NCBI RefSeq assembly: GCF_023065955.2
Contig: NW_026623089.1
Span: 30,100,767-30,164,766 of the forward strand
Origin: Ursus arctos
Taxonomy: Eukaryota > Chordata > Mammalia > Carnivora > Ursidae
Direction of reading: 5' to 3'
DNA: 64,000 nucleotides
Shown: in pieces, positions 23,579 through 36,318 of the stretch
Layout of the letters: every line of letters begins with the position of its first letter
Numbering within the stretch: the stretch's first letter is position 1
The notes under the pieces: generated by a model
What the model saw: only the letters and a program-made list of their open reading frames with translations
What the model was told of the DNA's origin: nothing
The model's database searches: none
Program-made: the position numbers and the translations under genes

Positions 23579-23780
23579 TTTTTTTAAAAAAAATATTTAT
23601 TTATTTATTTGAGAGAGAGAGTGCATGTGCGCGAGCAAAAGCATTGGTGGGGCGGGGGAGCTCCAGCAGACTCCTCCTGAGTGAAGAGTCCAATGTGGGG
23701 CTCAATCCCAGGACCCTAAGATCAGGACCTGAGCTGAAATCAAGAGTTGGATGCTTAACCACTGAACCACCCAGCACCCC
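23579..23780 (-). mobile_element. Can-SINE, older
   Basis: Reverse SINE: tatttatttatttatttgag, then a divergent middle and 'gaaccacccagcacccc' head. Target duplication aagggtaat is at 23570-23578 and 23781-23789. Confidence 0.88.
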
Positions 23781-23789
23781 AAGGGTAAT

Positions 23790-24129
23790 CTGTTTAATGA
23801 GTAAAATGGACCAGTAATTTTTCTCATAATACCTGTTTGGGTTTGGTATCTGACATCATAGAAACAACTGAGATATAGTCTGTCTTTTTCTATTTTCTGG
23901 AAGAGGTGACAGATACTCTCTTTTAAAGTTGAGATGAACCCACATGTAAAACCATGTGGGGTGTTTTCTTTGAGAGAAGAGCTCTATTAAATTTATTTAA
24001 TAGTTATAGAACCAATCAAGCTTTGTATTTCTTGAGTCGGTTTTTGGAAAATTACATTTTTCTTTTATTTCAAAATTATTGGCGTAAGATTGTTAATAGT
24101 ATTTTCCTTCATCCTTTTTGTACTTGTAA
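23790..24129. other. Intronic sequence, no recognised feature
   Basis: T-rich sequence without a supported feature. Confidence 0.45.
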
Positions 24130-24324
24130 AATATATGTAATATAAAATTTACCATTTTAGCCACTAAGTGTACCATTAAATATTTGTTTTTACATCATCT
24201 GCAGAACTTTTTTCATCTGCAAAACTGAAACATTAAACAATTACTCCCTATTTCCCCATCCAAGCCTTGCCAACCACCATTCTATTTTCTATCTCTATGA
24301 ATGCAACTACTCTAAGCACCTCTT

Positions 24325-24532
24325 TTTTTTTTTAAGATTTTATTTATTTATCTATTTATTTATTTATTTGACAGAGAGACAGCCAGCGAGAGAGGGAACA
24401 CAAGCAGGGGAGTGGGAGAAGAAGAAGCAGGCTCCCAGCGGAGGAGCCCCATGTGGGACTCGATCCCGGAACGCCGGGATCACGCCCTGAGCCGAAGGCA
24501 GACGCTTAACGACTGCGCTACCCAGGCGCCCC
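24325..24532 (-). mobile_element. Can-SINE, young ursid type
   Basis: Reverse SINE with gagagagggaacacaagcag, 'cgatcccggaacgccgggat' and ccaggcgcccc head. Target duplication taag(c/t)acctctt is at 24313-24324 and 24533-24544. Confidence 0.93.
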
Positions 24533-24691
24533 TAAGTACCTCTTAACTAGATCTCACAACATTTGTCATTTTGTGACTGGCTTGTTTTACTTAGCATAAT
24601 GTCGTCAAGGTTCATGGATGCTGCACCATGTGACAGGATTCCCTTCCTTTTTAAGGCTGAATAATATTCCACTGATACATAGATTATACAT

Positions 24692-24859
24692 ATTTTTAAG
24701 ATTTTATTGGCTTGAGAGAGAGAGCACAGAGGGAGAGGGAGAGGGAGAAGCAGACTCCCAACTGAGAAGAGAGCGTGACGTGGGGCTCGATCCCAGGACC
24801 CTGAGATCATGACCCGAGCTGTAGGCAGATGCTTAACTCCTGAGCCACCCAGAAGCCCC
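24692..24859 (-). mobile_element. Can-SINE, older
   Basis: Reverse SINE: aagattttattggcttgaga to ccacccagaagcccc. Target duplication agattat(a/g) lies at 24681-24688 and 24860-24867. Confidence 0.88.
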
Positions 24860-24960
24860 AGATTATGTTTTCTTAATATGTTCATCTATCTATGGACACT
24901 TAGGATGCTTCCACCTTCTGGCTAGTATAGATAATGCTACAAATCCCTTATCTTTTAAAT

Positions 24961-25299
24961 CTTTTACCTTATCTCTAGTTAGTCTTTATTTTTATAATAT
25001 TATTTGTGTCTTTTAAGTCCTTGATCAATCCTGTCGGATTATTTTCTTACTCCCCATTGCCCACCTTTTGCTTTTTTTTGATCTTCTCTATCCTATGTTT
25101 TCCGGTTCAATAATTTTCACTCTAAGTTTCATTATCTTGTCTGTGGGTTTATTCTGTTGTTCTTTTTTTAACTTATGATAAAAGCTTATTAGTTCACTTA
25201 TTTTCAGGTTTTTGTTTTTTTTAAAAAGCAAAGTATTAAGTATAAGAATGATTTAAGAGAACTAAACTTTTAATTGTTTTGTATTAAGCAACCTAGCAT
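24961..25299. other. Intronic sequence, possibly old LINE-1
   Basis: T-rich; 'gcttattagttcacttattt' hints at reverse LINE-1 but is too short to call. Confidence 0.35.
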
Positions 25300-25668
25300 A
25301 AATACAATACAGTATATATTCATACAATGGAATGTTATTACAATATGGATGAATGAACTTCAAAACACTATGCTAAGTGAAAAAGGCCAGAAATAAAAGA
25401 CCACAATACTATATGATTCCATTTATATGAAATGTCCAGAAAAGACAAATCTATATAAATAGAAAGGAGATTAATGGTTTTCTACAGGTAGGAGGGAAAA
25501 CAGCAATGACTGCAAAAGAATGCCACAGTTCTTTCTGAAGTAATGGAAACATTCTAAAATTTGATTTTGGTGATGGTTGCACAGCTTCGTAAATATAACA
25601 AAAATCACTTAAAATGGGTGAATTATAAGGTATGTAAATTATATCTCAATAAAGCTGTTAAAATAAGT
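25300..25668 (+). mobile_element. Old LINE-1 3' end
   Basis: Shows 'atgattccatttatatgaaa', 'gatggttgcacagcttcgta' and a terminal 'attatatctcaataaagctg', a typical old LINE-1 3' UTR end. Confidence 0.8.
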
Positions 25669-25719
25669 AATCTGTGCCTGTTTGATAAATATTTGTAATG
25701 TTTTAAGAAAATACTGCCT

Positions 25720-25908
25720 GGGGGCACCTGGGTGGCTCAATCAATTAAACATCTGCCTTTAGCTCAGGTAATGATCCCAGAGTCCTGGGAATAAGCCCCA
25801 CATCGGGCTCCCTGCTCAGCAGAGAGCCTGATTCTCCCTCTCCCACTCCTCCCACTGCTTGTGCTCTCTGTCAAATAAATAAATAAAATCATAAAAAAAA
25901 AAGAAAGA
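25720..25908 (+). mobile_element. Can-SINE
   Basis: Head gggggcacctgggtggctca, aataaataaataaaatcat and a (GAAA)n tail. Target duplication aagaaaat(a/g)ctgcct is at 25705-25719 and 25909-25923. Confidence 0.92.
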
Positions 25909-25923
25909 AAGAAAATGCTGCCT

Positions 25924-26439
25924 AATACAGAGATAACCTTGCAATTCTAATTTAAAATGTACAATTGAATAGCTGATTTAGACATGTGGTTTTAGGCTGA
26001 ATTATTAAGTCTGCACACTGTATTTAGGTACTCGTACAACTTAAGAACAATCACATTTATAACTTTAAATTATTAGATTAATAAGATTTACTTAAGTACT
26101 TAGGGAGATTCTGTTAAGTATCTAGAGAGAAAATATAAAAATTTTAATTCATAGTTACAGATTAAAACGTTTTAAAAAGTTAGGCTAAAATATTTATTAC
26201 AAGTTTAAAATTAGAGTAAGATCTGTATTTTAGGAAAACTAGGTTTTAAATTTGTAACTTTAAATAAAGTGAACATTAAATTAGATATCAAAGTAACTAT
26301 GCATTATCTTTTATATACAAAGCCAACCTAAAAGGATATTATTTTTTAAATCTCACATTTAATAATAAGAACCAATCAAGTGTTATTACAGAGCTCAGCA
26401 ATGTGGGAATAGAGGATGCATTTAAAATATATGCCCTGC
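25924..26439. other. Intronic sequence, no recognised feature
   Basis: AT-rich; nothing supported. Confidence 0.5.
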
Positions 26440-27665
26440 CATTAAGATTTACACACATTTCTGCTATCGTGCATATACTGATAACTCTCCAATCTCTTAT
26501 CTCCTGCCCCAGACCTTATTTCTAACTGCCTATTTCATTCACGTCATCATCAAGATATCCCAAATACCTCAAAAAGTCCAAATCAAAATAATTTCATTCC
26601 TTTTACCTCATCTCAACCAGTGATTCCTCCTCTATTCCTTACCAGGAAAATGGCATCCCTAAACCTTTCATCCTAAATCATTCAGATTACAAATCTAAGT
26701 CTGTCTGATTCCATTCTTTCCCTAAGTCAGTCATCAAGTCTTCTAGCCAGTGAGTCCTATTATTATAACTCAGAAAGATCCATCCAAATCTATTCTCTTT
26801 TCCACCCCTAAATTCAGGCCTTCGCCATTTTTTACCTTAATAATTACATGTTGTTCATGTTATCATTAACTGAGTCCTTAGTTGGCATCAGGCAAGCCCT
26901 GTATCAGGTACTTCATAACCACTATAACAAATCTTCAGAGGTATTATTACTACCTAGTACAGATGAGAGAGCTGAAAATCAAGGCAGCTAATTTTTTCAT
27001 ACAACTACAAAGAGAGAGGGCCTAGGTTTAAAACCAGGACTGTAACTCTACAACCCAGGCTCTTTTGAATGCATCCACTGCCTACTAATGACCTCTTCTA
27101 ACTTTTCATTAATTTTACTATTTCAGCATCCCCGATACGGCCATTTTCAACACAATTCATCCTTCACGCTCTGCCAAACTTCTTCCACCTTTTCTCAGTT
27201 TTAAAAACCTTTGGTTTCCAATGATACTAGTGAAGACTTCAAATTCCTGGATGACACCCAACATCACTGGGTCTGTCTAGTCTCAAACTACCTTTTCAAT
27301 CTCCCATGACACCATTTTCTGTCTACATACATTATACTCTAGTCAGACTGATTTATCAATCACTACATACATGTCAACGCTTCCGTGCCTTTTAAGCATA
27401 GCACATCCTCTGCCTAGAATGTTTTCCTGCAATCCTCAATCTAGTTTGTTCCAAGGCATCCTTTATCTCATCCCTCAAGCCCCAGGCAAAACTAGGAACA
27501 TCCTCATCAGTACTGCTTATACTACTACTTATAAACTATTCTACAGTTATTTTTTGGCATTGTATCCACTAGATTTTGAACAAAGAACTGGAGCCCATTA
27601 TGTTTCTCTTAATATCAGCCTGTTCCTTAAACTGCAGTCAATAAATGTTTGTTGAATGAATGTAC
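26440..27665 (+). mobile_element. L2 LINE, ORF2 end and 3' UTR
   Basis: Long L2 copy: 'atctcttatctcctgcccca' and 'aaccttt...cattcagattac' style ORF2 text, then 'agcatagcacatcctctgcc' and a clear end 'gtcaataaatgtttgttgaa'. Interrupted by a reverse MIR at 26870-27075. Confidence 0.7.
26870..27075 (-). mobile_element. MIR SINE, reverse, inside L2
   Basis: Reverse MIR order: 'ggtacttcataaccactata', 'cagatgagagagctgaaaat', 'ctacaacccaggctcttttg'. L2 text continues on both sides. Confidence 0.65.
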
Positions 27666-28619
27666 ACACACTCTTCCTAATTCCCTATACTCTTATATTT
27701 ACCTGAGTGGTCTGTGATTTTAGAATGACTCCGTTTTGTGTCTGGCATGTTGAAGACCCAAAGAAACAGTTAAATAAAGTAAATAAAAACAGAAGGGATG
27801 ATTTTCTGCTTGAGCTCAACTAAGTTCCCTGTATCGATGAACTAAAACCAGAACATAATGAATGGCTTGCTTTGCTGGCCCATGAAGAGAGATGACAGAA
27901 CACTTTTTTTTTTTTTTTTTTTTTGTACAAAGCTGTAATCACAGCAAAGACAGAAATAAATTGAGAAAGATGAGGTCCTGAAAAATAATGGTATTAATAC
28001 ATTAAGAAGGGAAAAGGAATACGTATTGAGTAGCTGGAACATTACCAAAGTAATTTCATATAATTATATTTACATACGTAATACCATAAATGAGATTCCA
28101 AGATGTTAAGTAACCAAAAGCACAAAGGTAGTAAGTAGCTAGGTCAGATGAATTTAGTTCTTTGGAAATCCAAGGGCAGTTTGGGTTCATTTTTTCTGTT
28201 ATATCAAACTGTCTTGGGTAGAGTAATTATGCTAAAAAGAAGCCATTTAAATGCAAATCTGAAGTTGATTAGGAATGAGTCAATTACATCAGGAGTTCAC
28301 AATCTGTAGGCCACAATTCCTTAGAGGAACTCCATCATTACAAGGTCAGTAAATCCATATGAGCACTGTTTGTAAATTAAATAAAAATGTGCTTGCATAT
28401 ACAGCCACTATTTGTCCAAATGCCATTCTGCTGTGAACAAAATACATATTTCCTTTGAAAGCATTACTGAATTCATAATAGCCTTTTGTTATTACATATT
28501 GTCTCAAACATACTAAAAATGTAATACAAGGTGGGAGATCGGCAATTTCTTTTGCTCTTTTTTTTTAGGTTAAATAAAGTAGAGGTTTTCTATTGTTTTG
28601 GGGCCTCCGTTTCTTGGTG
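27666..28619. other. Intronic sequence with a T run
   Basis: Contains a 21-base T run at 27904-27924 and a weak reverse-MIR-like stretch at about 28055-28165. No exon seen. Confidence 0.45.
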
Positions 28620-28720
28620 GACTATACAGATATTGAGTCAGACACTAGGGATGCAGCTGTGAACAGTACAGACAATAGTTCCTATCATGGAACTTTTTAA
28701 TTCTGACAAGGAAGACAAAT

Positions 28721-28755
28721 ACATAAATGATGATGATGAGGATGATGATGATAAA
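28721..28755. repeat. GAT-rich microsatellite
   Basis: Repeated gat units with one change (gatgatgatgaggatgatga). Lies inside the reverse L2. Confidence 0.8.
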
Positions 28756-29272
28756 TAATGTGTGATAAGGGTAAGTAAAAGTAATGGTTGAAGAAGAAAA
28801 TAGCACAGTAAGGGGATAACAAGGAAGCTCTGATAAACCCTGACTGATAGAGAACAATGAGAAATGTTGGGCAGGGATTTAGGAAGGAGAATCTTCAGAG
28901 AGGTCAGGAAGAGACTTTAAGCCAACGTTTTTGAGCACTGAATAAAGTGAGGGAGCAAGCAACATAGATAACCAAGATAAGAACATTCTACGCAGAGGGA
29001 GCTATGCTGAAGCAGCATATAGTATGAGCTATGGTGTATTTGAGAAAGAGCAAGAAAGCTGATATGGTCTCAGCAAAGTGATCAAGTACAAAGTAGGAGA
29101 TGAAGTCAGAAATCTAGAGGCAAGATCCTGTATGCCATGGTGAGGATTTTGAATTTAATAGAAATCAACTAGTTTTACATCTGGGTACTGGTGGAAGTGC
29201 AACATGATCAGATTTATATTGTTTAAGATTCCCAGGTGGGGGCACAGGCAACTGATTAGGAGGAAAACATTA

Positions 29273-29496
29273 CCTTTTTTAAAGATTTTTTATTTATCCA
29301 TTTGTCAGAGAGCGGGGGTGAGAGGTGGGGGGGGGGGGTACAGAGTGAGCACACACAACCTGAATGAGTGGTAGGCAGAGAGAGAAGCAAGCTCCCCGCT
29401 AAGCAAGGAGCCCAATGCGGGACTTGATCCCAGGACCCTGGGATCATGGCCTGAGCCAAAGCAGACACTTAACCAACTGAGCCACCCAGGTGTCCC
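29273..29496 (-). mobile_element. Can-SINE with G-rich and CA-rich insert
   Basis: Reverse SINE between aggaaaacatta repeats at about 29261-29272 and 29500. The middle carries a G run at 29327-29338 and 'gagcacacacaacctg', an unusual expansion. Confidence 0.87.
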
Positions 29497-30060
29497 AAGA
29501 GGAAAACATTATTAAAGAACTATTATTACTATAGCTTTGGCAAGAGATAGATGATGGTGGCCTAAACTAGTATGGGAGTCATGAAAGTAGAGAATAGTGG
29601 CTGAATATATATTTCGAAGATAAAACCAACTTGCTTTGATGATGAAATAGATGTGGAATGGGAAGGAAAGGTGTTAAAAACAATACTTAGGCTTTTGGTT
29701 TGAGAACTGGATGAATGGTAATGTAACTTTCCAAGAGAGGACTAAAGGAAGAACAACTTCAGCAGAGAGAAATCTAGTTCAGTTTTGGACATGTTAAATC
29801 TAACATGCCTTTTAAAATCAAAAAAGATATGTGCAGGAGGCAATTGGATAGGTGGGTTTGAATTTAAAAGGATACACTGGGATCAAGGATATAAAATTGG
29901 AAATCATTAAAGTACAGATAGAATTTAAGGCCTTAGAACTCGATGAGATCACATTTGGTTAATGAGGGCAGATAAAATGAAAAGAGGGAAGAGGACTGAA
30001 TACTGAAGTATTCCAATGTTTACCAAATAGGAAGAAAAAGACTGAAAATATGACCAGGTC

Positions 30061-30439
30061 TTACTTATGGTTATATTTCCAGCACTGGCAAACAACTTAG
30101 TTGTAAACACTCAAAAATACTATAGCTGATCTGAACTAGCATATGGCATGTAATTAAAATAAATGCATACCCTACCTCACCACCTCTCATACAAGAGATG
30201 ATCTTGAAAGGGAAGTACATCCCTTTCAATATAATCAAACACATTTCTTTAAAAATCTCTAATATGCATGTTTTAAAAAATCACTACTTTATAACCCATC
30301 TCCAACATACCTTAATATATGGCAGTACAAAAGATCAAACTTTAATCTGGTCCCTACTGAAATAAGTTTCCACATGTTTTAGAAAATTTTTAATTTCACC
30401 AAAGTTTGAGTTAGCCTCCAGATTTTTATACACACATTT
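30061..30439. other. Intronic sequence, no recognised feature
   Basis: Nothing supported. Confidence 0.5.
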
Positions 30440-30860
30440 ACATATAAATTCTTAATAGTCTTCCTCTGCTCGAAAACGTTCATGACTACCTACTGCTTGC
30501 AGAATAAAATCCAAACTATGAAGTGTGGCTTTTAAATCATTTCAGATATGAACCATTTCAACACTTTCTCTCCCGGTTTCCTTCAAGCACACTCAGCTAT
30601 TCTGTTTCTTGAGTACAACCTGCTTTTCCTTGTCTTAAGGCCTCTTCTCATCCTGTTCCTTCTGTCTAAAAAGCCTTGATAGTCTTGATAGTCTTGATCC
30701 TGCTTTGTCTTCGAGACCACAGATCAAAAGCCCCTCCCAACTGTTATCTTTCCTTTCAGTTGACTCCCAATACCCTTCACTTTATCTGTCCCGAATTTTC
30801 AACATGAATCCATGTTTTATGTATCCAACTGAATTCTACATTCAATGTTATAATGTAATA
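30440..30860 (+). mobile_element. L2 LINE 3' region
   Basis: 'gcttgcagaataaaatccaa' and 'ccttgtcttaaggcctcttc' followed by 'gagaccacagatcaaaagcc' match L2 order. It includes a small direct repeat (gatagtctt) at about 30677-30698. Confidence 0.6.
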
Positions 30861-30884
30861 GAATGAACACTAGTACTTAGGCAG

Positions 30885-31025
30885 TAACAGACCAGTGGTT
30901 AACAGCAAGGACTCTGGAGCCAGATAACCTAGGTTCAAATTACTGATTTTGCCTTTTAACAGTACTATGGCCTTAGGTAAGTTGTCTTATTTATTCCTCA
31001 GTTTCCTTGGCTATAAAAATTGTTT
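30885..31025 (+). mobile_element. MIR SINE
   Basis: Good MIR match: 'aagga ctctggagccagata', 'cctaggttcaaattactgat', then 'ttattcctcagtttccttgg'. Confidence 0.8.
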
Positions 31026-31558
31026 TGATCTAAAAAAATTAAAATAATTCAATATTTTCAAATTGTTTGGAATAGTATCTGAAACTACAATAGAAGCACT
31101 ACATTACGAAGTGTTTGAGGAAGAAGAGAAAGGAAGGAGGTTGTGTTCTGGTAATTCCTCTTTTTTTCCTTATGATTTAAAGACAACTTCATGTAACAGT
31201 AAGTTTATGTTGATGCGTGAGAAAATCAACAAGGAAAACTGGAAAATAAAATGCCCCATTTCTACCAGGAGGATGGGCAGCTAACTGTACTTGGGAGGTG
31301 GGGAAAAGAAAGATTATAGATACTACTTAGATGGTGGTAAAGTTAAACAGTGTATTAAAATTAAGGTTAATCATCATAGCTTGTGTAGGAGTAGACTTCC
31401 TAAACTACTGGGGAGAGGGAGGGAATCTGTCAATGTAACCATAGACAGGAAGAGGTGGGGTGAAACCATAGCAAAGCACAAGAGAAAAGATGGCAGGGTA
31501 GGTTAAACAGAAAAAAAAATGCATAAGTTGAACTTTTATCAAGAGAAGGGTATTCAAG
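31026..31558. other. Intronic sequence, no recognised feature
   Basis: Two adjacent open frames (31063-31284, 31291-31506) are short and lack any known motif; treated as chance. Confidence 0.45.
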
Positions 31559-31716
31559 GAACGTTTGGGTGGCTGTCGGTTAAACGTCTGCCTTCGGCTC
31601 AGATCATGATCCCAGGGTCCTGGGATCAAGTCCCACACTGGGCTCCTTGCCCAGCAGACAGCCTGCTATTCCCTCTGCTTGTGCTCTGACAAAAAAAAGA
31701 AAATCTTAAAAAAAAG
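31559..31716 (+). mobile_element. Can-SINE
   Basis: Decayed head gtttgggtggctgtcggtta, then cggctcagatcatgatccca and an A-rich tail. Partial target duplication g(a/g)gtattca on both sides. Confidence 0.83.
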
Positions 31717-32031
31717 GGGGGGGGTGAGTATTCAGTATCATGATTTGTCATGATGTGAATCCTGAATATATTAAATCTTCTTCCTTTGAAAAAAAATTTA
31801 TGTTAATGGGCATATAATGTATAAAGATGTAATTTATGACAATAACAGAATAAAATAAGGGAACAGAACTACACAGGAGCAAAGTATTTTGTATACTACT
31901 GTAACTAAGATTAGTTATTAATCCAAAATAGAATTTTATAAATTATATTAATTATATATCCCCAGGGCAAGCACTAAGAAAATCACTATAAAATTGTACA
32001 GTAAAAATAATAAAAAGGGAATTAAAATGTT

Positions 32032-32260
32032 TTTTTTTTAATGATTTTTTATTATATTATGTTAGTCACCATACAGTACATCCCCGGTTTCCGATGTAAG
32101 GCTCGATGATTCATTAGTTGTGTATAACACCCAGTGCACCATGCAATACGTGCCCTCCTTACTACCCATCACCGGCCTATCCCATTCCCCCACCCCCCTC
32201 CCCTCTGAGGCCCTCAGTTTGTTTCTCATAGTCCATAGTCTCTCATGTTTCATTCCCCCT
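32032..32260 (-). mobile_element. Carnivore LINE-1, very short 3' end
   Basis: Reverse 3' UTR of the same subfamily as 19446-19781 ('tattatgttagtcaccatac', 'cagtgcaccatgcaatacgt'), cut to about 229 bp. Target duplication aaaatgtt lies at 32024-32031 and 32261-32268. Inserted in the old LINE-1. Confidence 0.92.
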
Positions 32261-35200
32261 AAAATGTTACACTAGAAAATACTTATATAACACAAAAGAA
32301 GGCAGTAATAGAGGGCTTTAGGAACTGATATAAGACATGTAGAAAACAAATAGCAAAATGACAAAGATCCTTAACAGTAATTACATTACATGTAAATGGA
32401 TGGGTTAAACTCTCCAATTAAAAGGCATAGATGGGCAGAATGCATAAAAGAAACATGATCCAACTATATGCTGTCTACATGAGACTCACTTTAGATCCAA
32501 AGACACAAACAGGTTGAAAGTGAAAGAAAAGACAGTACATGAAAATAGCAATTGAAAGAGAAAGAGTGTATACACTGATATCAGACAAAATACATGTTAA
32601 AACTTGTTACAACAGACAAAAATATATGATAAAAGAGTCAATCTGTCAAGAAGATTTAACAATTAAAAACACAAATGCACCGAACAACAGAGCCCCAGAA
32701 CATACGAAGCAAAAAAATGATAGAACTGAAGGGAGAAACAGCTCAACAATAATTGTAGACTTCAGCACCTTACTTGCAATAATGGATGAAACAACTAGGT
32801 AAAAGATAGAAAGGAAAGAGGACTTAACACCATAAATCAACTAGACCTAAAGACATACAAAGAACACTGCACCCAAAAAAGGAAGAATATACATTTGTCT
32901 CGAGTGCACATCGAATGTTCTCCACAGTAGACCATATGTTAGGTCACCAAAAAAAAGTATCAATAAATTTAAAAAGTCGGAAATCATACAAAGTATCTTC
33001 TCCAACAATAACGCAAAGAGATTAGAATCAATAATGGGGGAATCGGAAAATTCACAAATATGTGGAAATTACACAACACATTCTTAATCAATGAGTCAAA
33101 AAAAGTAATCACAATGAAAATTAGAAAATACATTGACAAGAATTAAAAATAGCCACAACACACCAAACACATGGGATGCAGCAAAAGCAGTGCTCAGGGG
33201 GAAATCTACAACTGTGAACCCTACATTAAAAAAGAACATCACAAATCAATAAGCTTACACTTTAAGGAACTAGAAAAAAATGAAGAAACTAAATGCAAAG
33301 CAAGCAGAAGAAAGGCAATAATAAAGGGCAGAGACAAAAAAGAAAAAAGAAAAAAATCGGTGAAACTGAAACTTCTTTGAAAAGATTAACAACATTGACA
33401 AACCGTTAGCCAGCGTGACCAAGAAACAGAAGAGAGAAGACTCAATTTACTAAAACCAGGAAAAAAGTAGAGACATCACTACTGACTTTACAGAATAAAA
33501 AGAATTATAAGACAATAATATGCACAATCGTATGCCAACAAATAGAAAACAAATAAAAGGGACAAATTCCTACAAACTACCAAAGATAATTCAAGAAAAA
33601 GCAAAAAATCTGATAGATCTATAATGAGAGATTCAAGAGTAATAAATAATACCTTAACAAAGAAAAGCCAAGAGATATATGGCTTCACTGATAAAGTCTC
33701 CCAAATATTTAAAGAAATAATACCAAAGCTCTTCACTCTTCCAAAAAATGGAAGAAAAAAAAGAATACTTCCTAATTCATTCCATTAAGGTTAGTATTTC
33801 CCTGATAAACATAAGACAAAGACTTCACAAGAAAACTACAGACCAAGATCTCTCATGAATATAGACACAAGAATCCTCAATGAAGCGCTAGCAAAACAAA
33901 TTCAGCAGCGTATAAGAGGACTATACACCATGGATCTATCCCAGGAATGCATGGTGGCTCAAGCAATTTTAAAAAATCAATCACTACAGTAATAGAATGA
34001 ATGGGGGAAAATAACATGATCATCTCAACTGACACAGAAAAAACATTCAACAAATACCAACACTCTTTCAGGCTAACACTCAATAATCTAGAATAGAAAG
34101 GAGCTTTCACAACCTGATAAATGGCATCTATGAAAAACTCACAGCTAACATACTCAATGGTAAAATACTGAAAAGCTTCCCACTAAGATGACGAACAAGA
34201 CAAGGATGTTCATTCTTGCCACTTCATTCAACATTGTTTGGAAGTTCTAGGCACGGCAATTAGGTAAATAAAAGGCACCCAAATCAAAAGGAAGAAGTGA
34301 TACTACCACTTTTCACGGACAGGATCTTACATACAGAAAATCCTAAAGAATCCACACAAAAACTATATTAGACCTAATAAACAAGTTCAGCAAATTTGCA
34401 GGATACATGAGAAACACCCAAAAATCAGCTGTATTTCTATACACTAACAATGAACAATCTGAAATCAAGGAAACAATTTTGTTTATAATAGTACCAAAAA
34501 GAATAAAATACTTAGGAATAAATTTAACCAAAGAGGTGGAAGACCTGCACACTAAAAACTACAAAACATGAAATGCTGGAAGAAACTAAAGACCTAAAGA
34601 AATGGAAAGATATCCCATGTTCTTGGATTAGAAAACCTAATATTGTTTAGATGGCAATACACCCCCCCAGCCTGCACAACTGATCTATAGATTGAATGCA
34701 ATGACTATCCCAACTATGTTTTTTGCAGAAACTGACAAGCTGATCCTAAAATTCATATGGAATTGCAAGGGAGCCCAAATAGCCAAAACAATCTTGTTTC
34801 GAAGAAAGTTGAAAAAACAAAAAGTTGGAGGATTCACACATCCTGATTTCAAAAATTATTACAAAGACACAGTGTTGGCACAAAGACAGACATATAGACC
34901 AACAGAAAAGAACTCAGTGTCCAGATATAAAACACATATCAATGGTCAATTGACTTTTGACAAGGATGTTAGGATTATTCAGTGGGGGAAAGAATCGCCT
35001 TTTCAACAAACAATGCAGGGACTACTGGACAGCCATGTGCAAAAGAATGAAGCTGGACTCTTACTCATACCATACATAAAAACCCGAAATGTATCAAAGA
35101 TCTAAATGTAAGAGAGAAAATGATAAAACTCTAAGAAGAAAACACAGGGGTAAATCTTTGTGACTACGGATATAGCAATGGATTCTTACATGACACCAAA

Positions 35201-35886
35201 AGCACAAGCAACAAGAAGTGTAAAATTTTAAACTTCGTAAAAATTAAAAGCTTCTACAATTCAAAGAATATTATGAAGTGAAAATACCCACAAAATAGGA
35301 GAAAATTCTTGAAATCATATGACCAATAAGGGCCTAATATGTAGAATATGTGAAGAATTCTTACAACTCAACAAAACTCCAGATAGCCCAATTTAAAAAT
35401 AGACAAAGGACGTGAATTCACATTTCTCTGAAGATTTACAAATGGCCAGCAAGTACATGAAAAGATGCTCAATATCATTAGTCACTAGGGAAATGCAAAT
35501 CAAAACCATGAGATACCACTTCATACCCACGAGGATGGTTATTAAAAAAAAAAAAAGGAAAAATAAGAAGTGTTGGTGAAGATGTGGAGAAACTGGATTC
35601 TTATGTACTTCTGATAGGAATGCAAAATGGTGCCGTATCTGTGGAGAACAGTTTGGTTGTTCCCCAAAGAATTAAAATAGAATTACCATGTGTCCTAACA
35701 ATTCCACCCCCAAGTACAATTCTAAGAGAATGAAAACAGGTGTTCAAACAAAAATTTGTACATGAATGTTCAGACATGCATTATTCATAAGAGCCAAAAA
35801 GCAGAAACACCCGAATGTCCATCAGCTGATCATACAAAATTGGGCATAAGCATACAACGGCATAATATTCAGCGATAAAAGGGAAT

Positions 35887-36245
35887 TATTATGGCCAGAA
35901 TGTTCCCCCCCCCCATTCATATCCTGAAAGCCCTACCTCCAATATAAATGTATAATTTAATTAAGGCTAACTGAGGTTATAAGAGAAAGGGGGCTGATCC
36001 AATAGGATTAGTTTCTAATGAAAAGAAACACCAGAGAGTGCTCCCCCTTCTTCATGCTCCAGCACAGAGGAAAGGCCATGTGAAGACACAGTGAAAAGAT
36101 GGGCATATACAGGCCAAGAAAAGAGTATACACAAGAAACGACCCTGCTGAACCTTGATCTGGAGCTTCCAGCTTCCAGAACTATGAGAAGATCAATATCA
36201 GTTTAAGCCATCCAATGTTTTATTACGGCAGCCTGTGCTAACAAA
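35887..36245 (+). mobile_element. Solo MLT1-type LTR (ERVL-MaLR)
   Basis: LTR text close to MLT1A: 'cattcatatcctgaaagccc', 'ggctgatccaataggattag', 'ggaaaggccatgtgaagaca' and 'ccagcttccagaactatgag', near-terminal 'gcagcctgtgctaaca'. No internal retroviral sequence. A 5-bp repeat ggaat flanks it (35882-35886, 36246-36250), and LINE-1 text reads on across it. Confidence 0.8.
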
Positions 36246-36318
36246 GGAATTAAATACTGATAATGTACCATAACATAGATGAATCTAAAAATGCTAAATT
36301 AAAGAAGCCAGACCCAAA

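Larger units (their letters stand above)
24130..24960 (-). mobile_element. LINE-1 3' UTR, reverse, with two SINEs inside
   Basis: Reverse LINE-1 text: 'cattctattttctatctcta', 'cttgttttacttagcataat', 'ctgaataatattccactgat', 'ccttctggctagtatagata'. SINEs at 24325-24532 and 24692-24859 split it into three pieces that still read through in order. Confidence 0.78.
28620..30060 (-). mobile_element. L2 LINE, reverse, long copy
   Basis: Reverse L2 over about 1.2 kb net: 'gagtcagacactagggatgc', 'gaacattctacgcagaggga', 'gtatgccatggtgaggattt', 'gagatagatgatggtggcct' and 'cagttttggacatgttaaat', all in the expected reverse order. A SINE at 29273-29496 splits it. Confidence 0.7.
31790..36318 (+). mobile_element. 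Long old LINE-1 (end of ORF1 spacer, ORF2, start of 3' UTR)
   Basis: Reads in LINE-1 order: inter-ORF text ('gaacagaactacacaggagc'), the endonuclease region ('catgagactcactttagatc'), reverse transcriptase text around 34000-34240 ('acaagacaaggatgttcatt'), and the ORF2 C-terminus in a 137-codon open piece (34692-35105, 'KLILKFIWNCKG'). All frames are broken. Interrupted by a reverse LINE-1 (32032-32260) and an MLT1 LTR (35887-36245). Confidence 0.85.
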
